A DNA stretch of 64,000 bases from Sipunculus nudus (Eukaryota; Annelida; Sipuncula; Golfingiida; Sipunculidae). The translations under genes were made by a program, and so were the position numbers. The notes under the pieces are model-generated. The model saw only the letters and a list, made by a program, of their open reading frames with translations, was not told the origin of the DNA and searched no databases. The stretch's first letter is position 1. Each line of letters starts with the position of its first letter. The stretch is from positions 3,535,741-3,599,740 of the forward strand of contig CM049318.1 of assembly GCA_026874595.1 (NCBI GenBank), read 5' to 3'. Of the stretch, positions 38,464-51,090 are shown piece by piece.

Positions 38464-39200
38464 GACCGTCCACCGTTCGCCGTCCACCGTCCACTCTCCA
38501 CCATCCACCGTCTGTTCCCAGACGTCTCAACAGCCGCTGCAGCTATCTTCATGAAACTTTGCAGACTTTTCTATCATGTGATGAATATGCCAAATAAAGC
38601 GGTGGCGCCCCTGTGTTGGCCTGTTTTCTGCGGGCTGAAATGGTATTTTCCTCTTTTTCCAATATAAGTCATACAGTATTTACATTTTGGCTTTCATATT
38701 AGAGTCAGTCATATAGCCGTTCCTATACGATGAAGAGGAATAATTTGAGTATGAATGTAGTCAAGTCATGTTCAAGATGGCGTCTCTACGGAACTTCATA
38801 TTGAGTCGATAGCCACATTTGACAATTGATGTGTTTCCATACAAGATGTCATATGTGTTACCGAACAACTAAAGAAAGGCTGCAGCCTTCAGCACCAAAT
38901 TTCACAAGAATATTGAGCATGTGACTGCTATTTGATTTTGAACTGCAGTGGGCGCTACCTATGGTGACTTACATTCTGCAGGCTGTATTGTTCTTATTTC
39001 TGCTTTTTCAAAGATATGTCATAAAGTGTTAATACTGTTGCTTTCAACTCATAAAAAAATTTTTAAGGAAGGGGAATTAAATGAGTACATATTCAGTCAA
39101 ATTAATATCAAGATGGCGTCTTTACAGAACTTCAAATTTTGTTTCCGCTTACATTTAAAGTTCTGTCTGGAAACTTGTGCAATGGGACAGTGTCCACTAG
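38464..39200 (+). repeat. ~340-bp two-unit repeat with CCGTCCA head and AAGATGGCG words
   Basis: A 50-bp head of imperfect 7-bp ccgtcca units (38464-38513) is followed by two diverged units with period about 340 bp. Paired words are gctgcagctatcttcatg/gctgcagccttcagcacc (38536/38879) and caagatggcgtctctac/caagatggcgtctttac (38772/39109). The head plus body look like an old mobile element. The open frames here are composition artefacts. Confidence 0.65.
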
Positions 39201-39484
39201 GAAATGCATGAATGGTATTTTTACATTTACCTTTTTATTTCTTTATCACCCACCACCATACACAGTGATTCACAGAGTAAACACCATACCTTTGGATCTC
39301 TTGTTTTTCTTTTTCGTCCAGATAAATACTAGGAATTTTGCCAGTTTTCATGGAAAATACCAAACAATTTGCATTGATTGCTTAATGGTGTAAATGATCA
39401 ATTTAAAATTCCCATTTTCCATACTTTAAAATATCTTACAAAGACATGACAAGTTCTTGGTCTGAGATGGCCTATGTCAGGTGT

Positions 39485-39487
<3 letters not shown>

Positions 39488-39523
<36 letters not shown>

Positions 39524-39555
39524 GAAAAACCTTCCCTTACCCCCCCCCCCCCACC
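39488..39555 (+). repeat. (GA)n microsatellite followed by poly-C
   Basis: A 32-nt run of alternating g and a (39488-39519), then a C-run of about 12 near 39541-39552. Both are simple repeats. Confidence 0.95.
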
Positions 39556-40028
39556 CCACCACTCGCTCTATGTCATACCCCTGTGACTTAACTGAAGTGC
39601 ACCTATTTTTTGTTTCGGATTATGGGAGGAGAGGGGATGCAACATCCCGAGCCCGATATAGATATCAGTCTGCACTGACATAATAAAACGCCATTGCCAT
39701 ATCCGCGGTGGGGTTATTAACAGGTATTGCTTGGCTAAGCTCCCTGTGGACACTCTCTTCTTTCTGCTCATTAGCACGGACTATATTTGTTTAATCCGTG
39801 ACTTGGATCTCAATACCCTTGTCGTGATGTGGAGATGAAGTTATCAGCACGCCTCCATCACTCCCAGGGGATGATGCGGAGTCACGTCTACCGCAGCTTT
39901 TAACTCTGTTATAGGACAGACGCGGCACCGCTCGGATGCAATCCCTATTCATGTAGACATGACATCAGGGGCGTCGCCAGGAATAAGAATGGGTAGGTTT
40001 TCGAAATATTTGGCAAAGAAATTGATGC

Positions 40029-40057
40029 CTATATATATATATGTGTGTGTGTGTGTT
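40029..40057 (+). repeat. (TA)n(TG)n microsatellite
   Basis: tatatatatatat runs directly into gtgtgtgtgtgtg. Confidence 0.95.
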
Positions 40058-40388
40058 TCCTGAAATGTCTCCTGGCAATCTCCGATAAACCATCCTGAGG
40101 ATCGATCTGAATGTCTTTGTGCTCGCTTTACCTCAGAAACTTAGTCCCAAATCTGCGGATACCAGTGACTGGAATTACATGATTGTGGTTTAGAAAATAT
40201 AATTACACTAAATGAACTTCCGGGAGGAAGAGGAGTACTGAATGTGACGCCCCCCCCCCCCCAGCTCTGTTGACATTTTACCCGGCATGAGAATTCTTTG
40301 TACCTGCTTTTTAAAGTGAACGTGAAATTTAAGTGCTATATTCTGATATAATGAATCTGTTAATTATTAAAAATTTGCAAGCATTATA

Positions 40389-40723
40389 TACTGTGGTCAC
40401 CTTTGTGTTCGCGAGGGTTTCAAATTCGCGAGAGGGGAATTATCGCGAAAATGACACCTTAGTGAAAAAAAGGTCGCATCGATGAAGGCAAAGCTGAAAA
40501 GTAAACTATTTACACGATGAATAAAAATAGATCGTGTATTTGCAAAGACTGACAATTTAAACGATATCTTTCCAATTGATTGCCATTCACGAACAATATA
40601 TTTTGTATACACTGTGTATAGGTCTTATTGTATTGTTAGATTGGGAATATGAAACCCTTGCGAAACACTGAAAAATTAAATTCGCAAAATTTTAACCATG
40701 CGAATACAACACCAACCACAGTG
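40389..40723. mobile_element. 335-bp MITE with TA-flanked ACTGTGGT ends
   Basis: Ends tactgtggt and accacagtg pair, with one mismatch at the outermost base, and TA lies immediately outside both (40387-40388, 40724-40725). Inside, ttcgcgagggtttcaaattcgcg at the left mirrors gaaacccttgcgaa and attcgcaaaattt at the right. TA duplication with short inverted ends fits a Tc1/mariner-type MITE. No transposase is encoded. Confidence 0.7.
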
Positions 40724-41439
40724 TAATAAAGTTGCGAATGTTGGTGTTAAGGTTTCTTACTTTTTAATAGTTTATACCTTTTTTCTTACAGGAACTTTTC
40801 CCTATCCTTTAGTATATAGGAGAACATATCTGAAAACTACTGAAAAAAAAACAACTGTAAGCCTCAATACATTTTGACATAAAAACCGTCATTAAAATAT
40901 CACTAACACCATATAAACACAGGGCTCAACCCGGCAAACGAAGGAGGACACATATTTGCGAGCATACGAACTTAAAGAACTTATCTGAAGATTGATGGTG
41001 TGTATGTTTCTGTCTCTCCCTGCATGGCTTTTGCTGTATTCTCATGTTCTGTCACTCTCTGTCTACCATGTAATTAACACATAATAAATACTTTATGTTA
41101 TGTCGTTTTACATTGTTTATCGTTATAATTATTCTTTAATAACCATACATCATTTTTGATAGATATACTGGAGATGTAACTATTATGCCTCCAAAAGTAA
41201 ATGTTAATATTTACGGAAACGATAGGAGAAACACGTTGACCAAGTTCAAGGTAAATATTACATTGAGCCGTCAGATCTATGTACCACTAATGGTGATCTA
41301 TTGTGAGTTGTTTACGAACGAGACGGTAGGGGAAAACTGTTTTAAAACGTCAACATTGCCCAGATACTTTTGCGCTCCGAGGGCACGCTAAATTACGATT
41401 TACAGAAGTCGCATGGCGCTCCGGTTAGGTCACCGGTAT

Positions 41440-41675
41440 TTATTCCGATAAGCAGAGGGGTAAAACGCTCGGCTCTCTCCGCTGGCGACCCGGATTCGAT
41501 CCCCGGCGTGGCTATGAGTGTGGGTTGTAGCTGCCCGTCCTGGGCCGGTGGTTTTCTCCGGGTTCTCCGGTTTCCTCCACCTCTTGACACTACCAAACGC
41601 CACCACCTGAGCCATGGAGATTGCCTCGATTAGTTGTAATAACTATTTCTATAATCCATGTAAAATAAATTTGTT
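41440..41675 (+). mobile_element. tRNA-derived SINE, near full length
   Basis: The head has a recognisable RNA polymerase III promoter: A box taagcagaggggtaaa (about 41449-41464) and B box ggattcgatcc (41492-41502), at normal spacing. The body follows, with gtgtgggttgtagctgccc, gtggttttctccgggttc and tccggtttcctccacc, the core known from mollusc and other invertebrate SINEs. The tail is gccatggagattgcctcg ... ataatccatgtaaaataa. Two antisense open frames cover it and are not genes. The same body and tail occur at 52927. Confidence 0.85.
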
Positions 41676-41912
41676 TATAAAAGGTTTTCTGTGGGTGCTG
41701 AAAAATAATATACAATATATCATTTCACAAGCCCATCGATTGGTTTATTGGCAATATTTTATAAACCAATTAAAATATAATTCATTTCCCCATCTAATAA
41801 AAGAAAATAAGGTGATTGACAGGCAGCAGAACAGACCAAAGTGTGTCAGAAGCTCAGGAAGTAAGATTTATATATTGGAAATTAAATTCATGAAAAATTA
41901 AAATGTAAGACC

Positions 41913-41915
<3 letters not shown>

Positions 41916-41958
<43 letters not shown>
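41916..41958 (+). repeat. (TA)n microsatellite
   Basis: An uninterrupted alternating AT run of 43 nt. Confidence 0.98.
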
Positions 41959-41960
<2 letters not shown>

Positions 41961-42825
41961 CATGATTACTGGGGAAAAGAACAGTTCAATGATTATGCGT
42001 TATTAAAAAAGATAAACCTTGAAGATAAATCGACAACACTGCTTTTAAAACATTTTAGCTTTGTTAAACACACCTCCTTGTATCACATATTACCATAGTA
42101 GGACCGCTCTCAGAGGCACCAACGTAACATGGGCTTCTTTAAACATATGTCGAAAATTATGTTTTTATTCTTGTCATGAACCCCACACTATCGCCTTTGA
42201 TGGCAATGGAATTTAATTTTCATGGAATACCTCAGAAAGAAAAATAGCAAAAAATATGGTAAATAATTGTGTGGGAAAGTAAGCTAAAGTCTAAGTATGA
42301 AAGAGTTTAAAAAATAAATCAGCGTGCAAGCATTGTTTCAGTGCAGGTTACACCGTTAAGGGGTAGAAGTTGGTCTACAGTTAGTACATGCACAATTTAA
42401 TCAGAGAAAAATAAACAACAAGTTCAATACCTAATGATTGTGTAAAGTAATTCAAATAATTCGAAAGAGCGCGCTTCACAACAATAAAATGTTTCACTTT
42501 AACTAAATACTTCAGTAAATTTAATGTGTAAAGAAATCAATTAGGTAATCTATCAGTAATCTTAAACCTTATTGTCGGTGATGCCAGTTGGCTTTTGTCA
42601 GGGAAATTCTCCGTGACAACGCAACGAAAATGTTAGTTTTTGACGTAAAATGTCATATTTTCCTATAATTCTTGGGAAAAAATGACATAATTTCGCGAAG
42701 GGGCTGTAGCAGCGCTATCTGTCAGAAAACTACGCGTATCGTAACACGGGAACTATCTCCATGGAAATTCTTGATGTTCTGATGACCTTCCCTCCATTCC
42801 AAATAGTTTTCCTGGCGTTATATGT

Positions 42826-43249
42826 AATTCTAGACCGTACTTTTAATGCCCAGGGACAGCTGTAATATAAGAGTAGAGACTCAATAAAAACTTGTAAGAT
42901 TTAACATCTCCTCTGAAAACACTGTAAACCTATCCTTTGCGTTATGTTATGGATTCTCGCGTTTTCTTATAACTACAGTATCTGTGTGATGAACTTGGTA
43001 GCAGATGTGCAGATATTTTCTAACAGGACAATTCTATACCATACTTTCATGCCCGGGGCAGCTGTATTCTTGGAGAGAAATATATTTAAAAATTTCAAAG
43101 AGTCACTCAACAAAAACTTGTCTGAAAAAAATGTAAACCTATCCTTCGCATTATTCTATGGATTCTCGTGTTTCTTTAAATGTGCAACATATTTTGTGAC
43201 AAACTTTATAATTTGGTAGCAGATGTGCTGATATTTTCTACCAGGACAA
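42826..43249 (+). repeat. Tandem duplication, ~204-220 bp x 2
   Basis: Copy 1 (42826-43029) and copy 2 (43030-43249) share aattcta(g/t)acc, atgccc(a/g)ggg(a)cagctgta, actcaa(t/c)aaaaacttgt, tgtaaacctatcctt(t/c)gc, tatggattctcg and ggtagcagatgtgc, ending acaggacaa/ccaggacaa. About 80% identical by eye; copy 2 has small insertions. An open frame of 91 codons spans it but matches nothing I know. Confidence 0.85.
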
Positions 43250-44100
43250 AAGTCTCTGTACATATAAGATTACGTTAACATTTGACCTTATTCACTCATA
43301 AATTCAATTCTACATTATGAAAGGAATCGTTTCAATAAAAAAAATACAAAACGCGTCATGACGGACAGGCCAGGTTGGCCAGCATTGGTGTTTTACCAAG
43401 CGAAATCAGATCCGAGTCAGAACTACCGAAGTTCTGACAAGAACACATCACCGGTATTGATTAGCTTTCTATTTACTTTCGCATTATTGCATATATACAG
43501 GTTATGATCTTTCTTTGTCTATAAGACTTGTGCCTAGGCCGAACACACAGTGTCTATCGTGCCTGACAGATGTCACTTGTCATGTCTGGAAAGATTCGTA
43601 AGAGAGGTGTAGAAGAAAGCATATGGCATTATAATCTATGGAAGAACCGACCCCTTGCAAATTATAATTCAACAGTCAATAAGAAATACACTTCATATTA
43701 TTTATAAGGTTAAAAATCAGGGACGTACGTAGCCTTACATAATGTTTAAACACAAATCAAGACCCAGTCACTTAGTTTAATTGGAAACTAACATTAACCA
43801 GTTTACAGCGGGCTCTGTGGACATGCAAAAGTGTTGCACCTGTCACACGGCTGTGAATGTCCTGTGGGAAAGTCTTCAATAATTCTATAGTTAACAGGAC
43901 ATCTCTTTATGTGTTTCAGTTATATCAATTGCAACACCGGTTACTAAGCGAGCAAAGGAACAATGCCTTTTTTTACATAATCAAGTTTTTTTTATTATTT
44001 CGATTTTCCCTGAAACTGGTAGAATATACACTCAGACTCAGCTAAAGTTGGATTGCTATTCGCCACACGAAGACAACGACATTCAAATTCGATCAGTTAA

Positions 44101-44693
44101 GAGCTCATTCCAAACTAATATTAATAGTGCTCATTCCATACCATTATTTATAGAGCTCATTCCAAACCATTATAAATAGAACACATTCCCAATCATTATT
44201 AATGGAGCTCATTCCAAACCATTATTAATAGAGCTCATTCCAAACTAATATAAAATGAGCTCATTCTAAACCATTATTAATAGAGCCCATTCCAAAATAA
44301 TATAAAATGAGCTCATTCTAAACCATGTTAAATAGAGCTCAATCTAAACATACTACTAGAGCTCATTCAAACCCATTATTAATAAACCTTATTCCAACCC
44401 ATTATTAATAGAGCTCATTCAAAATTAATATTAAAAGAGCTCTGTCTAAACAAATATTAACAGAGCTCATTCATAACAATTATTAATAGGTCTCATTCCA
44501 ACTCATTATAAACAGAGCTCATTCCAAACCAATATAAAAAGAGCTCATTCTAAAATAATATTTATTGAGCTAATTCCAAACCAGTATAAATAGATATCAT
44601 TTCACACCATTATAATTAGAGCTTATTTTACTCTATTATGAATAGAGCTCATTCCAACAACTATAAATAGAGCTCATACCAAACCATTATAAT
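44101..44693 (+). repeat. Minisatellite, ~26-bp unit, about 23 copies
   Basis: The unit is gagctcattccaaacc followed by attattaata or a close variant. Most units keep the GAGCTC hexamer (a SacI site). Substitutions are common (gagcccatt, gaacacatt, gagctaatt), so the array is old compared with the satellite at the left end. Confidence 0.93.
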
Positions 44694-46305
44694 TTTTAGC
44701 ATGGTTATGTTTTTGCCGATATCGTAAATTTTGCAGTCACATGTTTCGTACGTGTATCTATTCTCTCTTGCAGCTTCAAAACCTACGCATAAACCTCGAT
44801 CAAACTATGTTTTTGTTAATAAAATATGAAAAAAAGCATGGTAATTTATTGACGAGAAGGAACACAATGAGGTACTAGGTTTTAATTTCTTAGTAAGAAA
44901 TAAGTTCAAATGGAATCTGAGAGAACCGTGAACGGTTTTTACGACGTTTGTCTAATATCTTTATAGGACTATGCCATGATTAGTACACGATTTAACAATG
45001 GTCCAATCTGCGTCATTCAGAAAGGATAATTATTGTTTCACGATTAATCAGCCAGAGTCCATTTACCTCAGACGTAATCAGCTCAAAACATCAGGTGTAT
45101 CTTTAATTACAGAGGGGAACAACACGTCAGATATTATATGATGAAACAAAAAACATTTGTTCAAAAAGACATCTTTTTCATTGATCATTGATAAAGATTA
45201 TTCAACGACAATTACCAAAAGTTTCTTTTTATCACATTGTTATATGAAAAATGTTTCTTGTTTGTTTTGCGTTCTACGAGCGTCATTCAGATAAAATTCA
45301 TAGTTTGTTGAGGAAACCAAAGTCAAATGATTCAAAGGAAACATATTATGTTTATCCAGACATCAAACTCACAGGCGTGGGCAATGGAGAACTTTATACA
45401 GTCGAAAAAGTTCACAATGTAAAATGCGCGTCGTCATAGTTAGCAACTACACAAGTATACAGATAACAATAAAACAATGCAGTGCAAAAAAAATGTGTCG
45501 TGCTTCAGACTACTAAACTGTGACACAAATGTTCCTTTTATCGGTCATGTTTGTTATGCGAGTTTTGATGAACCCATAAGAAATCAATACTCCCTTGCCC
45601 ATCAACTGAAGGTTAGAGTGGGTGGGCTTGAGGGTAAAATAAGAAGTGTGCGTTCGCTGTGACAGTCACAACTAAAATGTGCCCTTATAATTAGACACGT
45701 GCCCGGTGACAACCTATCGGAACCCAGTGAACCGTGAAAGCGCCCCTTGTCATATGAATAAAGACAATTTAAACCACAGGGGTTGAAATTAACCAATTAT
45801 CGCAGGGCATTGTTTTATTGTTTTAGTTACAAAACCAAACATAAAATCACTAACATATATGCAAAGTCACAGTTACATTACGTACGTATACATTTTGTCT
45901 TTACACTTCAATACTTTACTTTTACTCTTTCTAAAACTAACTTAAGTTATTTATCATGTAACCATTTTTCCCAAATATCATCAGATGACTTTTAAAATAG
46001 AATTCTTTTAATTTTCCACATTATTGTTCATGAATATTATTTTTCTCATTCAGTCTGCTAATAGGTTGTCAACTGCGCGGCATTATGTGCCCAACACTTA
46101 CCGACTTTCCGTGTAGGACCCAGTATTTTTCCGGTCATTTTGGCCACTTCTTATTCCGTCTCCAGGATTGTTATTCGCGTCAGGATAAATTGACGGAAAG
46201 GTAGGTTGTAATCAGACATTTTCAAGGATTTTTGCAGCAATTGTTTCCTGCCACTCAAATCTACTGATCCAAAAAGTAGACCGTAAAAATCTTTAGATAC
46301 CAGGA
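44694..46305. other. No recognised gene
   Basis: AT-rich sequence with short frames only. No domain or repeat was identified. Confidence 0.5.
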
Positions 46306-46307
46306 AT

Positions 46308-46629
46308 GCTTAGAGCCGGCTTTCTATCCACCGATTTTTCCGGCTAATTTTATTTTATAGCCCGTAAAAATCTGCAAGTGTATTTGAAGTCTGACCGGCC
46401 GGCGCCTGCCCGCACACCTTACGATTTAGAGTGCACACCACCAGGGTTTTTCAACAATTTTTTTGCCATTCTTGGATTCTTGTACTGGATTGCTCTGGTC
46501 ATCATGAATAATAAAAGAAGTAAATAAATCAGCCGATTTATTTTCGGTTCCGTCTTCACACATCTACCAAATTTTTTGACAGGATACAAAAAAGGCCAGA
46601 AAAATCGGGAGATGGGAGGCCGGCTTAAC
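46308..46629. mobile_element. Fold-back element (~320 bp)
   Basis: The left arm ttagagccggctttctatcc then accgatttttccggct is mirrored by the right arm, whose reverse complement reads gttaagccggcctcccatct then cccgatttttctggcc. The arms are about 50 bp and roughly 75% matched, with TTA at or near both ends. Consistent with a decayed MITE. The minus-strand frame inside is not a recognised protein. Confidence 0.65.
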
Positions 46630-46780
46630 TTGGTAGCAGGACAGTAATAGAGCGCTAAAACTTGTGACCGCATGTTTGTTGGTTCGCGTCCCGTTCTGAT
46701 CGGCCTTCCGCGCCAATACTCCTAGCCAAAAGCCCCCAACCATGGATGAGCGCTCTGCCGAATTATTGAGGAGACTCTGC

Positions 46781-46998
46781 CCACTACCTTTCAGGGTTCC
46801 TCGGGGTTATATGACCCAGCAATTGAGATGACACACAGGTACAACCCGCAGGATTGGCTCACCGAGCCAGGTTGACGCCAGGACATAAGGCCCTGTCACG
46901 TAGTCTGAATGAAATTCCACATACGTACACATCAGACCACATTGTTAGCAAGCTTAAAAAAAACAGAGGCGGTTACCTCCACCAAAAATCTTCTAACG
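46781..46998 (+). repeat. Dispersed repeat family 2, copy 2
   Basis: Same family as 35808-36025: ggttcctcggggttatatga, cacgtagtctgaatga, agcaagcttaaaaaaa, ggcggttacctccacc. It lies 150 bp beyond the fold-back element. Confidence 0.75.
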
Positions 46999-47199
46999 CC
47001 TATTACGGCCTTTTATTTATGTCACGAAAGGCTACAGAAAATGTGCTGGTACCAAAGACCAGGAAGGCAAAGTATAAAGGTCAGATCAGACTGACATGGT
47101 CGGTGATATCAAACGATAGACCCTGACATTTATAACTTTTAAGCCCCTTTCGCACATTCACGGAATCATGAATCATCCCGGATCATCGTTCCGAGATCA

Positions 47200-47315
47200 T
47201 CTGTGTTAACTCCGGCATTATCCGTGTTAACTCCGGCATTATCCGTGTTAACTCCGGCATTATCCGTGTTAACTCCGGCATTATCCGTGTTAACTCCGGC
47301 ATTATCCTTGTTAAG
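47200..47315 (+). repeat. 21-bp tandem repeat, 5.5 copies
   Basis: The unit tccgtgttaactccggcatta is repeated exactly in the middle copies; the first (tctgtg...) and last (tccttgttaag) copies are diverged. The preceding 40 bp (aatcatcccggatcatcg) has a similar but irregular texture. Confidence 0.95.
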
Positions 47316-47321
47316 ACACGG

Positions 47322-47398
47322 TTGCTGTTGAATTTAACGTAAGGAGCAGAAGAAATAGGTCATGGCGCCAGCCTGCCTGGATATTTCTTTTAAAAAAT
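47322..47398 (+). repeat. Dispersed repeat family 3, copy 1
   Basis: gcagaagaaataggtcatgg and cgccagcctgcctggatatt followed by tcttttaaaaaat recur at 50500-50578 with about 90% identity over ~77 bp. Non-coding. It follows the 21-bp tandem repeat directly. Confidence 0.85.
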
Positions 47399-47399
47399 C

Positions 47400-49280
47400 A
47401 ACTTTTTATCCCCCAGTAAGTGCACGCGATCTAGGCCAGACTAGATAATATTGTTCGCTGAACGATTCAGGACATATTTCCTAGGTGCCTCTGCAGCTTC
47501 CGTTCCATCGGAGAACAAGAATTCCTTATTTTCTAAAGGAAACCGCTGGCTGTTAATAATACTTCATAATAATATTTAACTCGCTACTTATTTAATGGGT
47601 ATATTATATATATCTAAAGGGATCTATATATTGGCTCCATTTCGCGTAAGATGTTATATAACAAGATGATAATAAATATTTGCGCTAGCAGGGGCGGGTC
47701 CAGTCTTCAGGAAAAGGAGAGGCCACCCAAGCACGACTAATTACCAAACACTAATTACCAAAATATTTCCACAGGACCGGAAAGGGGGAGGGGGAAGGCC
47801 GCAATAAAAATTGTTTGGAACCCTTAAAAAGGGTAGCCGCCGGTGAAAAAAAGGAAAATCCGAACCCCATGGACCCCCCCCCCCCCCTCTAGATCCCCTT
47901 CTGGCCAGATGTTTTAAGATCCCAGTTTGTATGCTGTTACAGGGCCATCGAAACAGACCCGTTTAAAATTATTTCTATCTTATTATTTCAATATCATCAT
48001 AAATGTAAAATTGATTAAAACTATTAAATTCATTTGTCCATTGTGTTTTGGATGCGTCATTTCTTAGTTATAATTATACAATAAACATTACATTTAAATG
48101 TAATATTTCATTACATAATAAAGAAAGCTAACACGAAGGGCCTTTTGCATAATCTGATATAAGTCGTGACGGACTCTATCCAGAGCCGTGGATGTACACA
48201 ACCATGGCCGTCATTATGTCGTCATATTTCTAACAACTAAACCTAAAACTGAAATATTATAGGAACAGACCACACTTATTCAAGGACTTTATTTGTTATA
48301 TTAAAAAAACCCTGTCTTATACTTATTTCATTAACGTTATCGAATATTTGATAAGAACCCCAGCCTCATTAACAAGTGAAAAAATCATTATGTTGTTTTC
48401 GTCATGATAAAACTAAAATCCTTTTCCTCTGAGTGAACCTAGACTCATATAAATGAAAAGCTTCCTCCGTAATGCCATGTGTTTTAACACATAATAATCC
48501 GAAATTTATTCCCATCTGCCTGTCTGAATTAGTTTTTAATGACAGCGTCTCTCTTTCTCTTTCTGTCTTGATTTAATTTACGTAATATATTGTGATAAGA
48601 ATGATTACATTTACATACATGCATTCATGTTTTGTTTATTTTATGTACATTATCCAGCTCACTGTAAGTCCATCTGCCTGCTGGCTCTCGCCCGCTATTT
48701 AGTCGAATTCCTACACATTAAGCTGTTTGGCTTTTCATCCGCAAGATCTTATTTCGTCTCTGTAGAGTTATTGTCAAATCGTTCTTGCTTTTCAGCTGAA
48801 TCTTTTATGCATTTCCCCACTGAGTTCTGGTGGATGTTATTACCACATCGGATGTAATTAACACATTGGATGTAATTACCACAGGGAACCGCCCTTTTCA
48901 AATTTATCTTTTTAAGAGAAGGTGTACTTTGTAACGCTATCATGCAGTAATGTGACTGTGTCACTGAATACCACTATACGTATTAAGAAAACATGAGTAA
49001 ATGTTTTTAGTACTCACGTCGAGACATCCTTTGACATATTGCCCGAAATGGAGAAGTTAAGTGCACCAGATAGGGGGGGGGGGGGACAGGATACTTCGCA
49101 ATGCATGACCGCGGAAACTCCATGTGTTTGCAGATATGGCCCTAACACGACATTAAGGTTCGTGATATTCACGTTTATTTATACAGCGTTATAAATTTTG
49201 ATTACTTGATATTTAAAAATGGTATTACATTTAAACTGTCTCAGTCAACCTGCGCATAGTTTGCACACGAATACTAATCA
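47400..49280. other. No recognised gene
   Basis: Contains a C-run near 47873-47887 and a G-run near 49073-49085. No other structure was recognised. Confidence 0.5.
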
Positions 49281-49282
49281 TT

Positions 49283-49371
49283 TGTCATTTTTATCGAAAC
49301 ATACGAAAAAAAAATAAAAAATAAAAAAACCGCTCGCCCGCATTGATTTCTGAAAAAAGTGCCTGAGAACC
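49283..49371 (-). mobile_element. GGTTCTCAGGCAC MITE, truncated reverse copy
   Basis: Reads, reversed, like the left half of the MITE at 29039: it ends aaaaagtgcctgagaacc and contains gtcatttttatcgaaaca, the complement of the tttcgataaaaatgtcat word. The other terminus is missing. Confidence 0.6.
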
Positions 49372-50155
49372 ATACTTGTTTTTATCTTGGCCTAATTATT
49401 AACTATTTATATTATAAACTGTTGCAAAAAAAGTCTCAGCGTCGATTAAATATTAATGCGTATGTACCTTAGACAACTACCATAACCATCTTATTAAAAC
49501 CCATTTTGTCGGACAGTATCTGATTATCACTGAAACTGATGAACTTGGGGCCACCGGTTTTATCTAAGCAACCGGTAATTCTAAGCAAGGAACTTAAATC
49601 ATAAGTAATTTAGTACTGGGTCTTATGCCGAAACAAGTCTCATTTTACGCAAGCCAAACTAAATATGCCATTAAGGAGATGGTAATCTCTCAAAAAGGTA
49701 TTTCCTTGCGATGAAACCGAAGAAGGTTCAACTTTTTTTCCCGAGCCAGGCTGCTGCAGTAACCGTCTGGTTACATCCTGCTAATGCCTTTACCTTCATA
49801 TAGATGTCAAACGCCACGCACAACACTGTAATTGTCGAGTTATTAGTTCTCCCGAAGTCGCCGGAACAGCTGATACTGAATGCTCTAGTGTGATCCAATT
49901 ACAATTCAATCAGACTTTAACCGAGGTACTGTCATGAGTCTAATCATTACTTGCATCTCTTGGTAAATGGAAAATTTGGAAATTAAACACCAAGCCTTTG
50001 AGTACTTGGTTTATTTTTCGCCAAGTTTGTTGATGAATAGCTTTAATATGGGATATAAAGAGCACAGGACCCTCTTTTTATGTATGTGATAAAAAAAATA
50101 ATAGCCACTTTATCTGATGGGAGGGAGAAACAATGATCGGCGTAACTAATTAATC

Positions 50156-50156
<1 letters not shown>

Positions 50157-50190
<34 letters not shown>

Positions 50191-50191
50191 T
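50157..50191 (+). repeat. (AAT)n microsatellite
   Basis: About 11 units, flanked by a further gtcatcatcatcataatc imperfect ATC repeat near 50208-50245. Confidence 0.95.
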
Positions 50192-50499
50192 ATAATTGTT
50201 ATATTACGTCATCATCATCATAATCTTCATCCTTCTCATCATAGAGGAATGAACAATATGAATACCCCGATCCCAAGTCTAATGAGGCTTGAACATCATT
50301 TGTTACGGGGAGACGTCCCTCCTTCAATTTATTTAATATTTTCCTCTGTGGATAAAGGAAGAAAAATTATTTAGAATGACTTTTCCCCATGCAATCAGCC
50401 AATATTGTCTTGAAGGTAGGTCAAGTAAGCGTGTATTCATGAGGAAATAAAATAAAAACACAAAAAATGTGTACCAGAAAAACTAGCTAGATTATGGGT

Positions 50500-50578
50500 T
50501 TGCTGTTGACCTTAACGTAATGAAGCAGAAGAAATAGGTCTTGGCGCCAGCCTGCCTGGATATTTCTTTTATAAAATG
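50500..50578 (+). repeat. Dispersed repeat family 3, copy 2
   Basis: tttgctgttgaccttaacg, gcagaagaaataggtcttgg and cgccagcctgcctggatatt match 47322-47398 in the same orientation. Here the 21-bp tandem repeat seen before copy 1 is absent, so the two repeats are separable. Confidence 0.85.
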
Positions 50579-50833
50579 AAAATTTTTTTTTCATCCAACA
50601 TCAGTCAAAAGCAGTAATAAAAACGCCAATTACCAACATAATATGATTAGATCAGGCAGCAGTATACATCATAATGATCATAAGAATAATTATGAAAATT
50701 AAGTCGAATCAGTATTTTAAAAATATGATTGACCATTTTTCTCTTACCGCTAGCTTGAAATCATATGAATGATTAAATTCCCCCGATAAAGAAAGGTATT
50801 TGAATTCTTCATCGATCAATCTTTGTCTAAATA

Positions 50834-51090
50834 CAGACACCGACAGACACACACAGACAGACACAGATGAATAGATACAGACAGACAGAAAAAAAGACAG
50901 GCAAACACAGACAAACACAGACAGGCAGACAAAGACAGACACAGGCAGACACAGACAGAGATAGACAGAGACAGACTGGCACAGGCAGGTATAGGCGGGA
51001 AGCCAGACAGACACAGACACAGGTAGCCTGACAGACAGACGCAGGCAGACAGACAGAGACAGATAAGGACATACATATACTCAGACGGAC
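50834..51090 (+). repeat. Imperfect (CAGA)n tract
   Basis: About 250 bp of cagacaga, cacagaca, caggcaga and related 4-bp-based words. It generates three overlapping cysteine/serine/valine-rich open frames on the minus strand that should not be annotated as proteins. Confidence 0.92.

Noticed and set aside
41440-41520. Functional tRNA gene
   Set aside because: A and B boxes are present but no cloverleaf closes, and SINE body sequence follows.
41370-41633. Frames in both directions, including one reading GIESGSPAERAERF
   Set aside because: They lie wholly within the tRNA-derived SINE.
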